Source: Cladorrhinum sp. PSN259
Taxonomy: Eukaryota; Ascomycota; Sordariomycetes; Sordariales; Podosporaceae
Assembly (NCBI GenBank): GCA_033725935.1
Contig: MU867100.1
Span: 62,001-126,000, forward strand
Length of the DNA: 64,000 nucleotides
Direction of reading: 5' to 3'
The stretch's first letter is position 1. Every line of letters starts with the position of its first letter. Under the pieces are notes generated by a model. It saw only the letters and a program-made list of their open reading frames with translations. It did not search any database and was not told the origin of the DNA. Position numbers and translations under genes: made by a program. Shown here piece after piece: positions 1-12,036 of the stretch.

Positions 1-1182
1 GTAAGAAGTCCGATTTGGCTTCTGTCTCAGCTGGTGCTGTGGCTCGGCGAAACAGGCAGTTGGAGGAGGTTGAGCGGTCCATCCAACGCATCAAATACAA
101 ATGGAATCGTAGCGCCGATACCATGGCAGCGACCAGAGCCTTTCTATGTGAAGAAGCCGCCAGGCTCTATGGTCTTCGCCAGGTCAAGAAGGGGAGCGTC
201 AAGCGGTATGAGATCGGAGGAGTTGAGATTTTTGACCTTCACGCCATGAACAGTGAGTTCCTTTCCCGTCATGAGGCCCACTTGGTGACTAACAATGCCC
301 GAAGGTTTGCCGCCTCACTTGATTTCGACGGTCCTCGCTCACATTACCCATATTCTGGTTTTGGCCTCGCATTATCTGGCCATTCGGTTACCGGCAGAGA
401 TCACTCTCCCGCGCCGTGATCATGCCCGCCCGACGATATGGAACCTGGCTTCATCCTACAGACACGGGGACGAGCCATCAAAAAGCAATGGAGAAGATCG
501 GAAGTTGTCTGGAGCTCGCGTGCTGTTTGTTGACAGGACTCTTCCAACTCTGGCGAAGGAAGATTCGCCCGCATACTCGTTCTTCTTGGAAGGCGTCACT
601 CTGTTGGCGTACGATATTGCCTGGGTATGCGCCTCGCAAGGCGTGCCGTTTGGGAATCGAGAGTCATATGAGGACGTTGCCAACATGGGACAAAACCTTT
701 GGCGGCTCCTGATTGGTGATCAGATCCACCGGCGTTCTGTCGAACCAGATTTTCCCTCTTCAGCCACAACGCCCAGCGGAAGTCAACGTAACGGGGATAA
801 CAGCGATGTGGCGAAATCAAAGATGATGATAGGACGGTGGTCCCATGGGACAGCACACACGTCGCTCGCCGGAGCAGAAGGCACTGAATTCATCCGAAGC
901 TTCAAGATCGTCCCACCACTGAAATTGACAGATCGGTTGAAGAAGCGACTGTCGACAAATGTGCCTATGGTCGAGTGGGAAAAGATTGAGGGAGATGAAG
1001 CTCGAGAAGTGTATGACGGTGAGTCAGACGATAATATGGGTGTCGCAAGCATTATGTCGGTGTGGACAACTGCCGGAGGATCAAGGGGCGGCTCTGCAGG
1101 TAATGGCCATACCAATACTGCTGCGGCTGCAAAGGGAACAAGTGGTTGGACAAGAATCAAGTCCCGGGTAGATAGGCAATAG
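1..1182 (+). CDS. Atg14/UVRAG (Vps38)-type autophagy/PI3-kinase subunit, 5' truncated
   Basis: The 5' part lies outside the window; the frame is already open at base 3. Two exons are visible: up to 252 and 305-1182. They are joined across a 52-bp intron (GTGAGT donor, CTAAC branch site, AAG acceptor) that restores ...HAMN-S-LPPHL.... The first visible part is basic and helical (RNRQLEEVERSIQRIKYKW). The core LASHYLAIRLPAEITLP followed by PTIW is the most recognisable signature of the fungal Atg14/UV-resistance (PF10186) family. A second conserved block reads SFFLEGVTLLAYDIAWVC. The C-terminal ~120 residues are low complexity. Family members are subunits of the Vps34 PI3-kinase complex: Atg14 directs autophagy and Vps38/UVRAG directs endosomal sorting. 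I cannot decide between the two without the N-terminus. Confidence 0.8.
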
Positions 1183-1357
1183 ACAGGCGCTACCAATGAT
1201 AAATGATAGTGACAACGCGAGAAAAGCGTTCACTTTCTCCTTTCTGGCCCACCAGCCCGCCCTATCCCAGAAAGAGGATCACTACTTAACCAAACATCCA
1301 GCGTGTCTGTGCCATCTAGTATATCTAGACCTCCTTGTTCTTGTCTTCGCCTAGGCT

Positions 1358-4300
1358 CTACTCCTTGTCCTCGGTCATTTGCTCGTCCTTCCCCCGCCCC
1401 TCATCGTCGGGCGGTTTTTCCGGCTCAGCTGCAACCGGCTTCGGCGGAGGTGGCCTCGGGGCCGGCTTCCTTGGGCGCGGTGGTGGCCTCAGGGCAGCTT
1501 GTGGGTTCGCCTTCCTGACGATGACCCGACCAGAGTGAGAGTTACTACCCTGCGGTGGTTGCGGTCGAGGACTGAGCATGGGCGGTGCCGGCGACGAGAG
1601 CTGCTGGCGGGAAGCCAGGCGTTCTCTTTCCGCTCTTTCTTCGTCCAGTCTCTTCACGTACTGTTCCGCCAGAGAAAGCGCTGTGTCTTCACGCCCGGGA
1701 CGATCGATCTGGACCCATTGGTGCCTGCCTGGCATGGGCGTATCAGGGTCTGGCCTGGCCATCTCGCTGATCGGTGGTTGGGGAGTCATCGGAGCTTGGG
1801 AGGGTGATGACACACACGAGGCTGCGCTACCAAGCATCTCATTGAGGTACCTGGCAGATGTCCCGGAGGAATTGCCTGCTCTTATGTGTGTCGAGAAGGT
1901 TTCCGGGCCGTACTTCGGGACAAATTTCTCTTGGGGGAAGACTGTTCCCGGAGGAGGCTGCGCACGACTGATGATCGCGCCTGGAATATTGGCCTCAAAA
2001 AGAGCAATAACCTTCTTTTCTTCCTCGCTCTTCTGCTCGGTGGTGGCGCGCTTGTCTGTGGTTCGGATATCCTGAACCACACAGACTCCTTCGTCTTCAG
2101 TAACCATGGCAGCTTGGTCATCGATGTCTTGACCAGGTGACTCCGAGTCATCGTCGCGACCTCGCTTCTGGGGCTGCTGGGTGGTAGGCGCCCTGTTGGC
2201 ATACTCTCGCGCACGCTGCCTCCGAGCTTTCTCCTCCTCCTCCTTCCGAAGACGCTCGGCTTCCATTGCTTTCTCTGCGCGTCGCTGGGCATCGCGTCGC
2301 TGTGCCTCCTCCACAGCTTCTTGATACCGTGCGTCGGCTTCACGTTGGCGCTGCTGGGTCTCCACCCTGGCAGCCGTATCAGCCCGCCGTGCAGCGCAAA
2401 GTGCGCCGAATTCGTCTTCTAAGTCCGGTTCCTCAGGCTCGTCATCTGACGGGTGGATATAGTCTTGCGTTGGATTATAAGGCTCCGGGACGTCGCCATC
2501 CGTGTTGCTGGGAGGGGGAGGTGCACCATCAGAATCATCATCAGAATCATCATCCGGCATGTCCTCATCTTCCGATTCATCGTCAAATTCCTCATCAGAG
2601 TCATTATCAGATTCCTCATCCGACCCTTCATCAGCGTCTGCTTCAGGCTGCTGTCCCTTATTGCCCTCCCCAGCCTCGACCGCCTCTGGCTGATCCACAC
2701 CTGATTCCCCGGCACTGCCTTCCGCATCGTGCTTGTTCAAGCTGCTGGACCCTTCAGCGCTCTCACTTGCCTTGCTGGCAGGTTGGATACCGCCGGAGGC
2801 CTGTAATCGGCGCTCCTCGATCTCCCGCAACTCCTGTTGCACCTTAGCCTTGTCCTGTGCTGTCTTCCTCAAGTGAGGGCGGCGAAACACCGGACGATAG
2901 ACTGGGGCATGAATGGCCTCGTGGTTAGACTCGCCTGGTCGAGTTGCCGACACCGCCTGCTGCACTGGAGCCGGCGGCCGCGCCATGTTGGCGGCTTCTT
3001 GAGCTAACTCTACATCTTCACCGTCGTCAGCGCGAGCCTCGGGTTCCTCAATGGAGCTGCTGTGTATGACCTCCTCCTCCCTGTCCGCATAAGCTTGCAG
3101 TTCGCTGAGGGTGGTACTCGGAGCAACTTCTACTTCTCCGTCCGCGATTGCTTCTAGTTCCTCGATGATGCTGCTGCTGATGCTGCTGCATGTAACCTCC
3201 TCCTCATCCTCCGCATAAGCTTCAGATTCCTCAAAGGTGATCCATTCTTCTCCGTCGGCAATCGCTTCTAGTTCCTCGTTGGTGTTGCTGTATGTGACTC
3301 CCCCTTCACCCTCCGCGGTCGCTTCGGGTTCCTCAAAGGCGTCACTGGTTACCGAGACAGCTGAAAGCTGCTCGGGCGTCTCGGGACAACAGGCTCCCTC
3401 CACGACTTGACACACCTCTTGGATCACCTCCATAGCCGAAGCATTATCGGTGTCCTCGTTGGATTCGCCCTCCGAAACATCGGGCTCCTCCCCCTGGGTG
3501 CTAGCGCACAGCATTGGTATATCAGCTGTGGCACCTGTTACTGCTTGGAACGAATGGTTGTCGATCAAGTTCGAATCTTCCATTACGGTGTCCTCGATCT
3601 TCGGCACAACAACCGGCTCCAAGGCAGGTTGGCTAATGGTTTCGGGCTGGTACTCTGACCTCGTACCAAGCTCCGATCCCGGGAACTGTCCCTCCATGGC
3701 TCCTCTTACTTGCTCCTCATTCTCATCCACCCTACGCTGCTGAGCAGGCCAAACAACTTGATGGAGAGTGGGGGCTACTGGAAGCTCAGTGGGAACCGTT
3801 CCATCCGCGACGTTGTCATCTTCCGTCTCCGACATGGGCACGTCCAGCATTGGCTCGTCCACCAAAGTGGAGTTGCCCATCTGGACGTTGACACCCTTCG
3901 GACGACGTAGAATCTCTGCCAATAATCCCCCCCTTTCGGCAGATGTCATGAGTGCAGCTCGAGCGTCTGCTTCTTGCAGAATATGCTCCATATTCTGCTT
4001 TGACTGAAGCTCCGCGTCGCGCTCACTATACTCAGACAACGATATATGGCCATCCATATATGTGTCAAAGAGCGATACACGCATCTGTCCGGATTGGTTG
4101 ACTGCTTCTGTCTCGGACGAATCCTCGATAGCAGTCGTGGAATTATCGTTTGGTGCAACCTCCGTTTCAGGTGCGCTGGTCATTGACGTGTCCGCAATCG
4201 CCTCCATGTCAATACCAGTAGGAACACCCTCCATGGTGACCACCTCAGTGGCGGTCTCGGCTGCAATGGCAGTAGCTTCTGCACTTGGCTGGATGAGTAA

Positions 4301-6247
4301 TTGGGCTTGGTGGCATTCCAAGTCCACGTCGTGGTTATCTGCCACAAGCACAGGAGTTCCCTCATTCTCTGGCTCACGGCTGCCACCGAGATCAGTCCCT
4401 TCCGATGACTCCTCTTTGGGTAAGGATTTCTCCTCATCCGCTGAATCGTCAACATTCTGGGACAGCGGTCTCTCGGAAACGTGCTGCTGGGTATCTGTGA
4501 TGGGCAACTGGGCCTCCAACTCCGGGGAGTCGATGGCTCCAGGCTCATCGTCGCTGGCTGGCTGGCACAGCTGGCGTCTTAGAGCGTCCTCCTCTGCTTT
4601 CGCAGTCTTAACAGACTCTTCGGCTGCCTCTAGATCGGCCTCAGCAGCACGCAGTGCCTCTCTCAGTTTGTTCACCTTGCTCCGGTGAGCGTTGGCTTCC
4701 TGGTCGAGATTGGCGGTGCGCTCCTCGGCACGTCGGAGTTGCTCCTGGATAGCCAGGGGGCGGCGGTCCTCCTCCGTTCGTGGAGCGTCTTCTAGGAGAA
4801 GGCGATTCTTCTCCTCTTCTTGTCTCCTCTCATATACTTGGCGAGTGAGCTCGTCGAGCCGGGCCCGTTCGTGCGCCAATTCGCGCTCCTGGGGTGCCAG
4901 CACTGTTCGGGACCAGTGCAGCCTCTGGCGAGCGGCTTTGAGAGCAGCGGCTTCTTGATCGGCGGCCAGCTTGTCTCTTTTGGCTTCCCATTCGGCGAGA
5001 TAGGCTTTGTGGTCGAATCCTTCGGGAAGGGGACCGTTTGACGAGATGGGCGACGTTGAGGGCAAGGGTTGAGGGTTTTGGCGGTGGTCGGTGTCGAGGA
5101 TGGGGCTCTCAATGGCTTCCGAGACAGGTAACTCGGGTCCGGTCAAAGAGGTGGCTTCATCCACGACAGGGGTCAATGGGGTCAGGGCAGCAGTCTCTGT
5201 GACAGGGAGAACTGACTGTGACCATACCTTGCGGCGTGTTCTTCTGAACATAACCCGCTCGGCAGTGGAGGCGTCCTTTCTCAATTCCAATCGCTTCACG
5301 TGCGGGACTACAGACACTTTCGGTTCCACAGACAAAGCTCGTGCAAGCACAAGCGCCCGTGTATCCTGGGTGCAGTTGCAGGTCTCAACGTGTTCAGCGA
5401 TGATCCGATAATTGATTTCCTTCTGGCCCAGTACCTGGCTCAGGTCATCAATCCGACCTTGGTTGACAGAAATTGCGGCTTGAAGTCTGGAATGTCCAAA
5501 CTTTGTCCACCACATCGACATGTCAAGATCGGGATGCGCAAGGCGGTCAAAGACGCTGCCGAAACCGCGCATCATCGGACTTTCCTCTGATTGGACGGGC
5601 ACAACGACCTTGAACGACAAGAGATCGTTGAAAAACGGGTACAGCTCCTTGAGGTCATGGCGACAAGCGCCTCGGCACCCTTGAGCTTTCCGAGAGATTT
5701 CAACGCAGTGGTCGTTCAGGCCGCTGATCTTTGCAAGCTGCTCGCAGTATTGCCTCTTGGATGACTCTAGGAGTTGACCAAGACTCTCACGCTTGCTCGC
5801 TGCACCTTTGCAGACATAGTCCGCGTAGGCTTCGGCCCGTGTAAGGAGCCAATGCATCATCACAGCCCAGAACGAGCTGCTCCGCAAGCGAGACATGATG
5901 GGCGTGAGAAGGCTCAGGATACCCAGGATGGTACCGTTGCCAACAACCATGCTTGTAGCTCCGACATCGATTGGAATGACCAACTTAAAAGCCCGGGAGG
6001 ACAATATGCAGCCCACCCAATCGACATCGATTTGCTTTGCCAGGTCGCAAAAGCGAGCAAGGGTCGGCAGCGCAAAAGCCATGAGGAAGAGGAAGAGGGG
6101 AGGGAAGAGGACGGTGTAGGCTGCGGTGAAGCAGCCAGCGTATGCGCGAGGCACAAAGGCCCAGGCGCAAAGCATCATGGCCATCATCTGGATGACAGCA
6201 ATGAGGGCGGCGGCGGCCGCCATACGCGAAGTCGCGAGCGGGTGCAT
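1358..6247 (-). CDS. Large acidic membrane-anchored coiled-coil protein, 1629 aa, unknown function
   Basis: Single uninterrupted frame of 1629 codons starting at the ATG at 6247 (MHPLATSRMAAAAALIAV). I do not recognise the family. The first ~120 residues hold three hydrophobic segments (about residues 9-31, 44-68 and 84-118), so the protein is probably membrane inserted. Residues ~120-390 look folded and contain several Cys (for example CNCTQDTRALVLARAL). Residues ~415-560 form a long charged coiled coil. A long acidic region follows; at ~970-1077 a short unit of the type EELEAIADGEE recurs with variation. At ~1205-1245 there is an almost pure D/E/S tract, then a second coiled coil at ~1290-1350 and a Pro-rich tail. 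Codon use is uniform and no frameshift is evident. Functions such as tethering or scaffolding would be guesses. Confidence 0.8.
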   Translation of the reverse strand: MHPLATSRMAAAAALIAVIQMMAMMLCAWAFVPRAYAGCFTAAYTVLFPPLFLFLMAFALPTLARFCDLAKQIDVDWVGCILSSRAFKLVIPIDVGATSMVVGNGTILGILSLLTPIMSRLRSSSFWAVMMHWLLTRAEAYADYVCKGAASKRESLGQLLESSKRQYCEQLAKISGLNDHCVEISRKAQGCRGACRHDLKELYPFFNDLLSFKVVVPVQSEESPMMRGFGSVFDRLAHPDLDMSMWWTKFGHSRLQAAISVNQGRIDDLSQVLGQKEINYRIIAEHVETCNCTQDTRALVLARALSVEPKVSVVPHVKRLELRKDASTAERVMFRRTRRKVWSQSVLPVTETAALTPLTPVVDEATSLTGPELPVSEAIESPILDTDHRQNPQPLPSTSPISSNGPLPEGFDHKAYLAEWEAKRDKLAADQEAAALKAARQRLHWSRTVLAPQERELAHERARLDELTRQVYERRQEEEKNRLLLEDAPRTEEDRRPLAIQEQLRRAEERTANLDQEANAHRSKVNKLREALRAAEADLEAAEESVKTAKAEEDALRRQLCQPASDDEPGAIDSPELEAQLPITDTQQHVSERPLSQNVDDSADEEKSLPKEESSEGTDLGGSREPENEGTPVLVADNHDVDLECHQAQLLIQPSAEATAIAAETATEVVTMEGVPTGIDMEAIADTSMTSAPETEVAPNDNSTTAIEDSSETEAVNQSGQMRVSLFDTYMDGHISLSEYSERDAELQSKQNMEHILQEADARAALMTSAERGGLLAEILRRPKGVNVQMGNSTLVDEPMLDVPMSETEDDNVADGTVPTELPVAPTLHQVVWPAQQRRVDENEEQVRGAMEGQFPGSELGTRSEYQPETISQPALEPVVVPKIEDTVMEDSNLIDNHSFQAVTGATADIPMLCASTQGEEPDVSEGESNEDTDNASAMEVIQEVCQVVEGACCPETPEQLSAVSVTSDAFEEPEATAEGEGGVTYSNTNEELEAIADGEEWITFEESEAYAEDEEEVTCSSISSSIIEELEAIADGEVEVAPSTTLSELQAYADREEEVIHSSSIEEPEARADDGEDVELAQEAANMARPPAPVQQAVSATRPGESNHEAIHAPVYRPVFRRPHLRKTAQDKAKVQQELREIEERRLQASGGIQPASKASESAEGSSSLNKHDAEGSAGESGVDQPEAVEAGEGNKGQQPEADADEGSDEESDNDSDEEFDDESEDEDMPDDDSDDDSDGAPPPPSNTDGDVPEPYNPTQDYIHPSDDEPEEPDLEDEFGALCAARRADTAARVETQQRQREADARYQEAVEEAQRRDAQRRAEKAMEAERLRKEEEEKARRQRAREYANRAPTTQQPQKRGRDDDSESPGQDIDDQAAMVTEDEGVCVVQDIRTTDKRATTEQKSEEEKKVIALFEANIPGAIISRAQPPPGTVFPQEKFVPKYGPETFSTHIRAGNSSGTSARYLNEMLGSAASCVSSPSQAPMTPQPPISEMARPDPDTPMPGRHQWVQIDRPGREDTALSLAEQYVKRLDEERAERERLASRQQLSSPAPPMLSPRPQPPQGSNSHSGRVIVRKANPQAALRPPPRPRKPAPRPPPPKPVAAEPEKPPDDEGRGKDEQMTEDKE

Positions 6248-7527
6248 TGCGGCGATCGTTGTTTTTCGGCGAAAACAAGAAAAAAACCAAGTCGTTCTTC
6301 TGGCGGTGCTGTAGCAATAATGCTGAGCTGATTGCTGGATGAATTGGTTGGTTTTTTGGCGATCGTAGCAGTTCCGGCGCTGTGACTGAAGAAAAAGAAG
6401 AAAGAAGAAGAGAAAGCGATCGCAAGTCGGGTCGCAAATTTAACAACCTCCAAAGCGGCCGGTGCTGCACGCGGGGCACTCGACGATAACTCGGGAAGGA
6501 GCGACGACAACAACAATCCGGAGCCTTCACTCCCACTGTTCCCTTTACTGTGCCTTGGACGGTCGTTCCTTCCCTCCTTACTTTCCAAATATACAACACG
6601 CAACCTGAAAATTTTTCTCTCTTTTTGGTGAACAGATCTTGAATTTACGATACCCATAATCCAAAGTCATCACGCTGGACACAGATAGTCGTCGCTGTGA
6701 TCCTATTCAAGACACTTCGCAGACTCCTTTACCTCGTTCAAACAAAATCTAGGACAAACAATCTGCATAGCATAGATATTTCATATATATAACAATAAAT
6801 ATGTATTATATATACATATATTCATCTTTGTAGTGATCATGATGATTCCCTGCGACTGCAGAAAAGGAAAGGAGGGCGGTCGTATTTACACCCTCATGCA
6901 CATGCAGTTTATTTGTCAAGAGCAACTGTCATTCAATCACAGGCAACGTTCTATTTGACAAGCAAATTTGCACGCATACAAATCAATGCATTCACATGTT
7001 TCTTTATATCGTCAAATGTACAAACCAGTGGCTCGTCGCCGTCATCGCTGTCACCTGTCGTTGCTTGGGTTATGTAAGCAATCAATCACCAGCGCAGCCA
7101 CCAGTTGCTGAATTCTGTACTCTCAACTGTGCAATTACCTAGTAATTTGCGCACATGATACTAGATATGCCCACATGCATATCTTACATACTCGCTTTAC
7201 TCGTTGATTTTCCACTATGCTCACCCAGATACATCTTCTTGCCTGATATATTCATCTGAGTCCTCATTGTTTACATCTCCAAGGAAAAAGGGGGTAAGTC
7301 TTGGCAATGGACAAGACCCCACACCACCAGTGTCGCACAAGTCTTCATATTCCCCATGAACTTTCTCAGATACAAAACAAGAAGCGCAATCAATCATTCA
7401 GCAAACCATTCAATTCAGGGTATATAATAGTAAAAAGTGCCGTATGCCAACCACACAAAAAAACCCAGAATAACAAAGGACCTTAATGAGTGCTCCCACA
7501 CTAACACGCATGATATCCAACGGAGCT
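6248..7527. other. Intergenic, 1.28 kb
   Basis: Upstream region of the 1629-aa gene (minus strand) and downstream region of spc7. It holds an AT-rich patch around 6770-6835 with repeated TATATA words. I see no credible gene, tRNA or repeat element. Confidence 0.6.
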
Positions 7528-10500
7528 CTACTTTTGCGCAGCCCTAGCCCCCTTAGCCAAAAGCCGCTTATACAACTCCAGCACAGCCAAATCCCATCCC
7601 ATCTTGTCTCCGCCACCCTTGCCCTCATCACCGATGACACCTCCAACTCTGGCATTTAGAAACTCTGTCACCTTTCCAATGGTAAAGGGTTCTCCATACA
7701 CAACTCTCGCCTCGGTTGTCACAGCAACTTGTACACCTGCCTCTCCGCAAGCAGGAGTTTCTACCTTTAGGTTTAAAACAGTTTCCACCCTTGTCTGGAA
7801 CGGCACCAAAAGCAGCGACGACGTCACAGCAATTGACAAGTCCGAAGTCCTCTTTACTGTGGTCGGGAAGCTTAAATTTAGCAACCGAACATAGTTGGCT
7901 ACCATGTTTGCTCTGTCCCAAGCTGCGCTGACAATGCCCAGCATGCGATTGACACGCGTCGACGACTGCGGGAGAGCACGAACATGGTCCCGCATGGCTT
8001 GTAAGTAGAATTCTTTCTCGGTGGTCAATGTAGCGGCCTGATTGCCCTCGCGCTTGTCACCAATGAACCAGATATCTATCTGCGTGTTCTGCTGTGGTCT
8101 TCGTGACTGTGTCTCGCCCCGCTGGAAGGAATTAATGTCGAAGACGAGCTCAATTTGGCGCTTGTAGCTCATTGAGATCGTGCTGCCTGAGATGCCGGTG
8201 ATTGCCCAACCGTGCGTTTTCTCGATTTTGTCGGTTTGTGCTGCAAAATGTTAGTTTAAACTAGGCGATTTTCAAACATAAAGCGACCGGCTTAACTTAC
8301 CTTTGAGCTTATTGATCTCTTCAGACGACCATCCTCGGCATTCCTCCCGAATCTTGTCCGCCTCCCTGATTTCATCCAAACATTGTTGCTTTTTCCTTGT
8401 GTTAGTTTCAATACTATGCGCCGATTCTTCGAGTTGATGCTGTAGCTCCGCAATCTTCTTGGTTTTCTCGGCAAAGGCTTTGTCCATCGAAATGAGCTCA
8501 ACACGGGCTTGCTCAAGCTCCATTGGATCGGAATCAGCAAGCTCACGCTCTAGAGCTTCAAGATCGTGGTGTTCTTGTTCTAGTTTCTCATGATCCTTGA
8601 TCATATCCGGAAGAACTGAATCTAAAAGTTCCTGTTGTTTCGAGAGGAGCATATCATCATTATCCATATCCTCTGATATCTTGATCAAGCCCTCCCTAAG
8701 GCCATCTTGTAGCTTCATGCGCCACTCATACCACATAGCTTTGCTCAAAAGTCTCGCATGGCTTTTCACATTCTTGAACTGATTGTCGATCAAAACTTTG
8801 AACTCGGGGGAAGCAGTCATATACTCTCGGAAGAGCGGTGGGTTCTCCTCGAATGTCTCGGATTCGATTTCCCGGACAATGCGCCGGCCCTCTGAGATAT
8901 ACTTCTTGAGCTCGCGGCATGAATGCTGGTAGAGCTCTAATGTCGGCACCGTGCATGCGCCAGCAACCACACACTTTTCTAGAGAAAGGTCGTCTTTGCC
9001 ATCCGCAGACATGCTATGTCTCGCTTCGCCAGGAGCAACCGTATGCCTTCTCTTTGTCGTTGTCAGCTCCATAAAGCGGATACTGGTCAGGTTGAGGAAA
9101 TCTTGAAGATGGATTCGTTCACCATCACCCTCGACCCGCATGTGTTCTTCATCGATAGGTTCAGTATGGTCAAAATCCACAAGATTTGTCGGCTGATCAT
9201 CTGGAATGTCTTTAAACAGTCCTTGATTCAGAGGTGTCGTCGCTCTCTGAGGAGAACTCTCAAACGTAGCAGTGATAGCATCGTTATCCTCTTGGTTTCG
9301 GGTGCTTGCACGTGTCCTCCTGCCAGTAGTCGTCTCAGCTTTGGATGGGGGTGACTGTAGCCTGATATTCTTGACCGGACTAGCCTGGTGCCTCTTGAGT
9401 CGTTTCACCCCATCTACCTCCTCGGAATCTTCGCCGTCGTCAAGCTCCATTGGCCGCTTTCCAAGAAGCCCACGTGCGCTACCCACATGAAGACTCTTGC
9501 GCCCACGAAGAATGTTCTTCTTAGGGCTAAGGTTTTGTATCATCTCTCTGATGTTTAGGGCAACATCGCGCTCTTCCTGAGACCCATTGACTTCTCGCTC
9601 AAGAATACCTCGACCATTCTCCTTGTCCTCTTCATCCTCGCGTTCCCTATCGAACTCGGCTTCAATCACTCGCGGATCTGTGAACGCAACTGCGCGCCTG
9701 CCATTCGTTGGTTGACTGGAGACAAATTTGGTGGCCGAATCCCCAAGCGACTCCCTGCGATCAAATATTTCAGCAACACGTGGAGAACCCAGTCCGGGCC
9801 GATCAGCTCCCACGCCTGATAGCCGCCTGCCTTGAGGAGTAAGAATAACGCGGGGAGTGCTGACTCCAGTGCTGGGATCTTGATGGAAGAGCTTTTGCTT
9901 TGTGATTGATCGGGGGGTGCCTTTTGCAGGTGATAGGGTATCGCGGACCGGTGAACTTGATCGGCTGCGAATCATAGATGGCGGTGTCCTGTTCAAACTT
10001 GCAGGGGCCTGAACGGTATTCCTTGCTGGAGATGGTGTCCGACGAGTAGGCGAATTCCTTACACTCCTCACAGGTGAGCTTCGCAGGGGAGAGCTTTTCA
10101 TAGGAGAGCTCTTCAGAGGCGAACTTTCGAGACGCTCTGGTGATTTTTCTCCCCCTGCATTGGCCAAGCTGCGACGAAGCCCCCTTCCTTGAAAACCAGA
10201 CAGACCGAGAGTAACATTTTCATCTGACATGACTGTATTTCGCTTGGGAGAAGTTATCACTTCGGCAGAAGGAGTGATGAAGGGATCTGGCTCATCCGCC
10301 TCTTGCTCCATGGCCTTCTTAGCAGCCGTCCGCGCCTCTGCAGTGACGGATTTGATTATGCCACCTACAGCCATCGTCATATCCATTCCCATTGTCTCAT
10401 CCATCTCAGCATCTTCCATTTCGACATTGGCGTCGGGCAGAATTCGCCCAACGCCAACCGTCATGTCCATTTCCAGGCCCTGGTCTTCTTGTCTGGCAAT

Positions 10501-12036
10501 CGTTCTGCGACGACTCATCGGCGGATTGTTCTTCCCTAATAAGCCACCCACGGCAGCGGTGATTTCCATTGACATGTCTTCGTTCAAGTCTGTGTCGGCG
10601 TGGCTGCCATCAGAGAGCCTGGGTTGTTGGATGCCCCCGACTGCTGTCGTAAACTCCATTGTTTGATCACCATAATCCTCTTGCACTTTCTGGGGCAGAG
10701 GCTTGACTGACTTGCGGCGAGTCTTTGATTTAGGCTTCGAGATGATTCCGCCGAGTGCCTTGGTGACATCCATCGACATGTCCATGTCCATCTCCATATC
10801 CACTTCCATGTCTTCATCTTGGTCTTTTGCTGGAGATGCAGGCTGAGGCCGCAAAATACCACCCACAGCCTTGGTAATTTCCATATCTGCATCTATATCC
10901 ATTTCCATATGAGAAGCTTCGACTTGATTATCCACACTCTGAGCGGGGACGTCTTGGGTAGAATTCGGCGTGGTCTCCTTGGATTGCGAAGAAGGTTTCC
11001 TTCCCCATCCAGCAAATCCAGCAATGACCTCCTCATCTTCATCAATGCGCTTGGTGGCAGATGCTCTCTGCTGAGCAAGGCGAAGGATCTCGTCCAGGCT
11101 GTCAGTGGAATCGCCCGTGCTGAAAGCCGAGCGAACAGATGCCATAGATGCGGATGTCATCTCTTCTGCCTCAACCGTCATGACTGTGCCGTCTTCATCA
11201 GAGTCGCTGGAGCCCGTCATTTCCTCGCCTTCCATCTCGGCAACCTCATCGGCGTGCTCCATGTCGGAGTCGTACACGGTAGAAGTGATTGTATCGTCTT
11301 CTCCATATAATGACGCCGCACCCGAGTTCCTGTGCTGATTTCCCATATCATCGTCGCTGTGTTGGGAGGGTGAGGAGGAAGGGTCCGAATCGGGCGCATC
11401 ATGACGCTTGGCGGGAGGTGCAGCTGCCTCCTGGTTCTCTTCGACTTCATGAAAAGTGTGCAAGGTGGCCTCAGCGGCGAACGACACACGACGGTTGGCT
11501 AGCGATTTCCTCCTGGCTTCTCTGCGGTCCTTGATCTCCTTCTCTAGCTCTTTGCGCTCTCGCTCCTCCCTCTCTCGTGCGGCAGCCTGCTGTTCCTCTT
11601 CGGTTCGCAGTGCTACCTTGGTTCCTGCACTACTGTCGTTGCTTGGCGATGGTTCTCTGGGTTTATATGTAGGAATCTCTGGGAGAAGGGGTATTGTTGG
11701 TTTGAGGATCGATCGTGGTGGTGGGCGCGACGGGACGGCAAGGGACTAAGCCGCGGTGTCAATAACAAAGTACCATCATGAAGCTAGCAAGCTGCCAAAG
11801 AAGGAGATGCCGAAACATACTGCTCTTCTGTTCCCGTTCCCTGTTTTGAGAACATCAAGACCCCCAGGCCCAATGCTCTTACTTCGCGATTTCTTCCGGG
11901 TTGCGCCCATTGCGGTGCCGAGATCGAGCGTGGCATTGTCCTTATCTGCTGTCCTCCTCGTTGCTGAAGGCCCGGTCCCGATTGATTTGCGGGAACGGCG
12001 CGTCGCCGGGAGTGTAGCATCGCCTTGCGACGACAT
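7528..12036 (-). CDS. spc7: Kinetochore scaffold protein Spc7/KNL1 (Spc105)
   Basis: Three exons on the minus strand: 12036-11821, 11745-8301 and 8240-7528, with introns of 75 and 60 bp; phases fit and give 1457 residues. Spc7/KNL1 is the outer-kinetochore KMN-network scaffold that recruits Bub proteins and PP1 phosphatase. Visible hallmarks: RSILK at ~residue 83 and RRVSF at ~157, the two PP1-docking motifs of KNL1. Six MELT-like repeats at ~362-535 follow the pattern M-[D/E]-x-T-x-x-[V/L]-G-[G/R] (examples MEITKAVGGIL, MDVTKALGGII, MEFTTAVGGI). A basic SP/TP-rich region follows (SSPLKSSPMKSSPLRS), then a coiled coil at ~1000-1220. The last exon encodes the C-terminal RWD region (ITGISGSTISMSYKRQ). 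I chose the ATG at 12036; an in-frame upstream ATG at 12147 would add 37 residues. Shares a promoter region with rps11. Confidence 0.93.

Noticed and set aside
4062..4688. Plus-strand Ser-rich frame of 208 codons
   Set aside because: Antisense shadow of the 1629-residue acidic protein (Glu/Ala codons read backwards as Ser).
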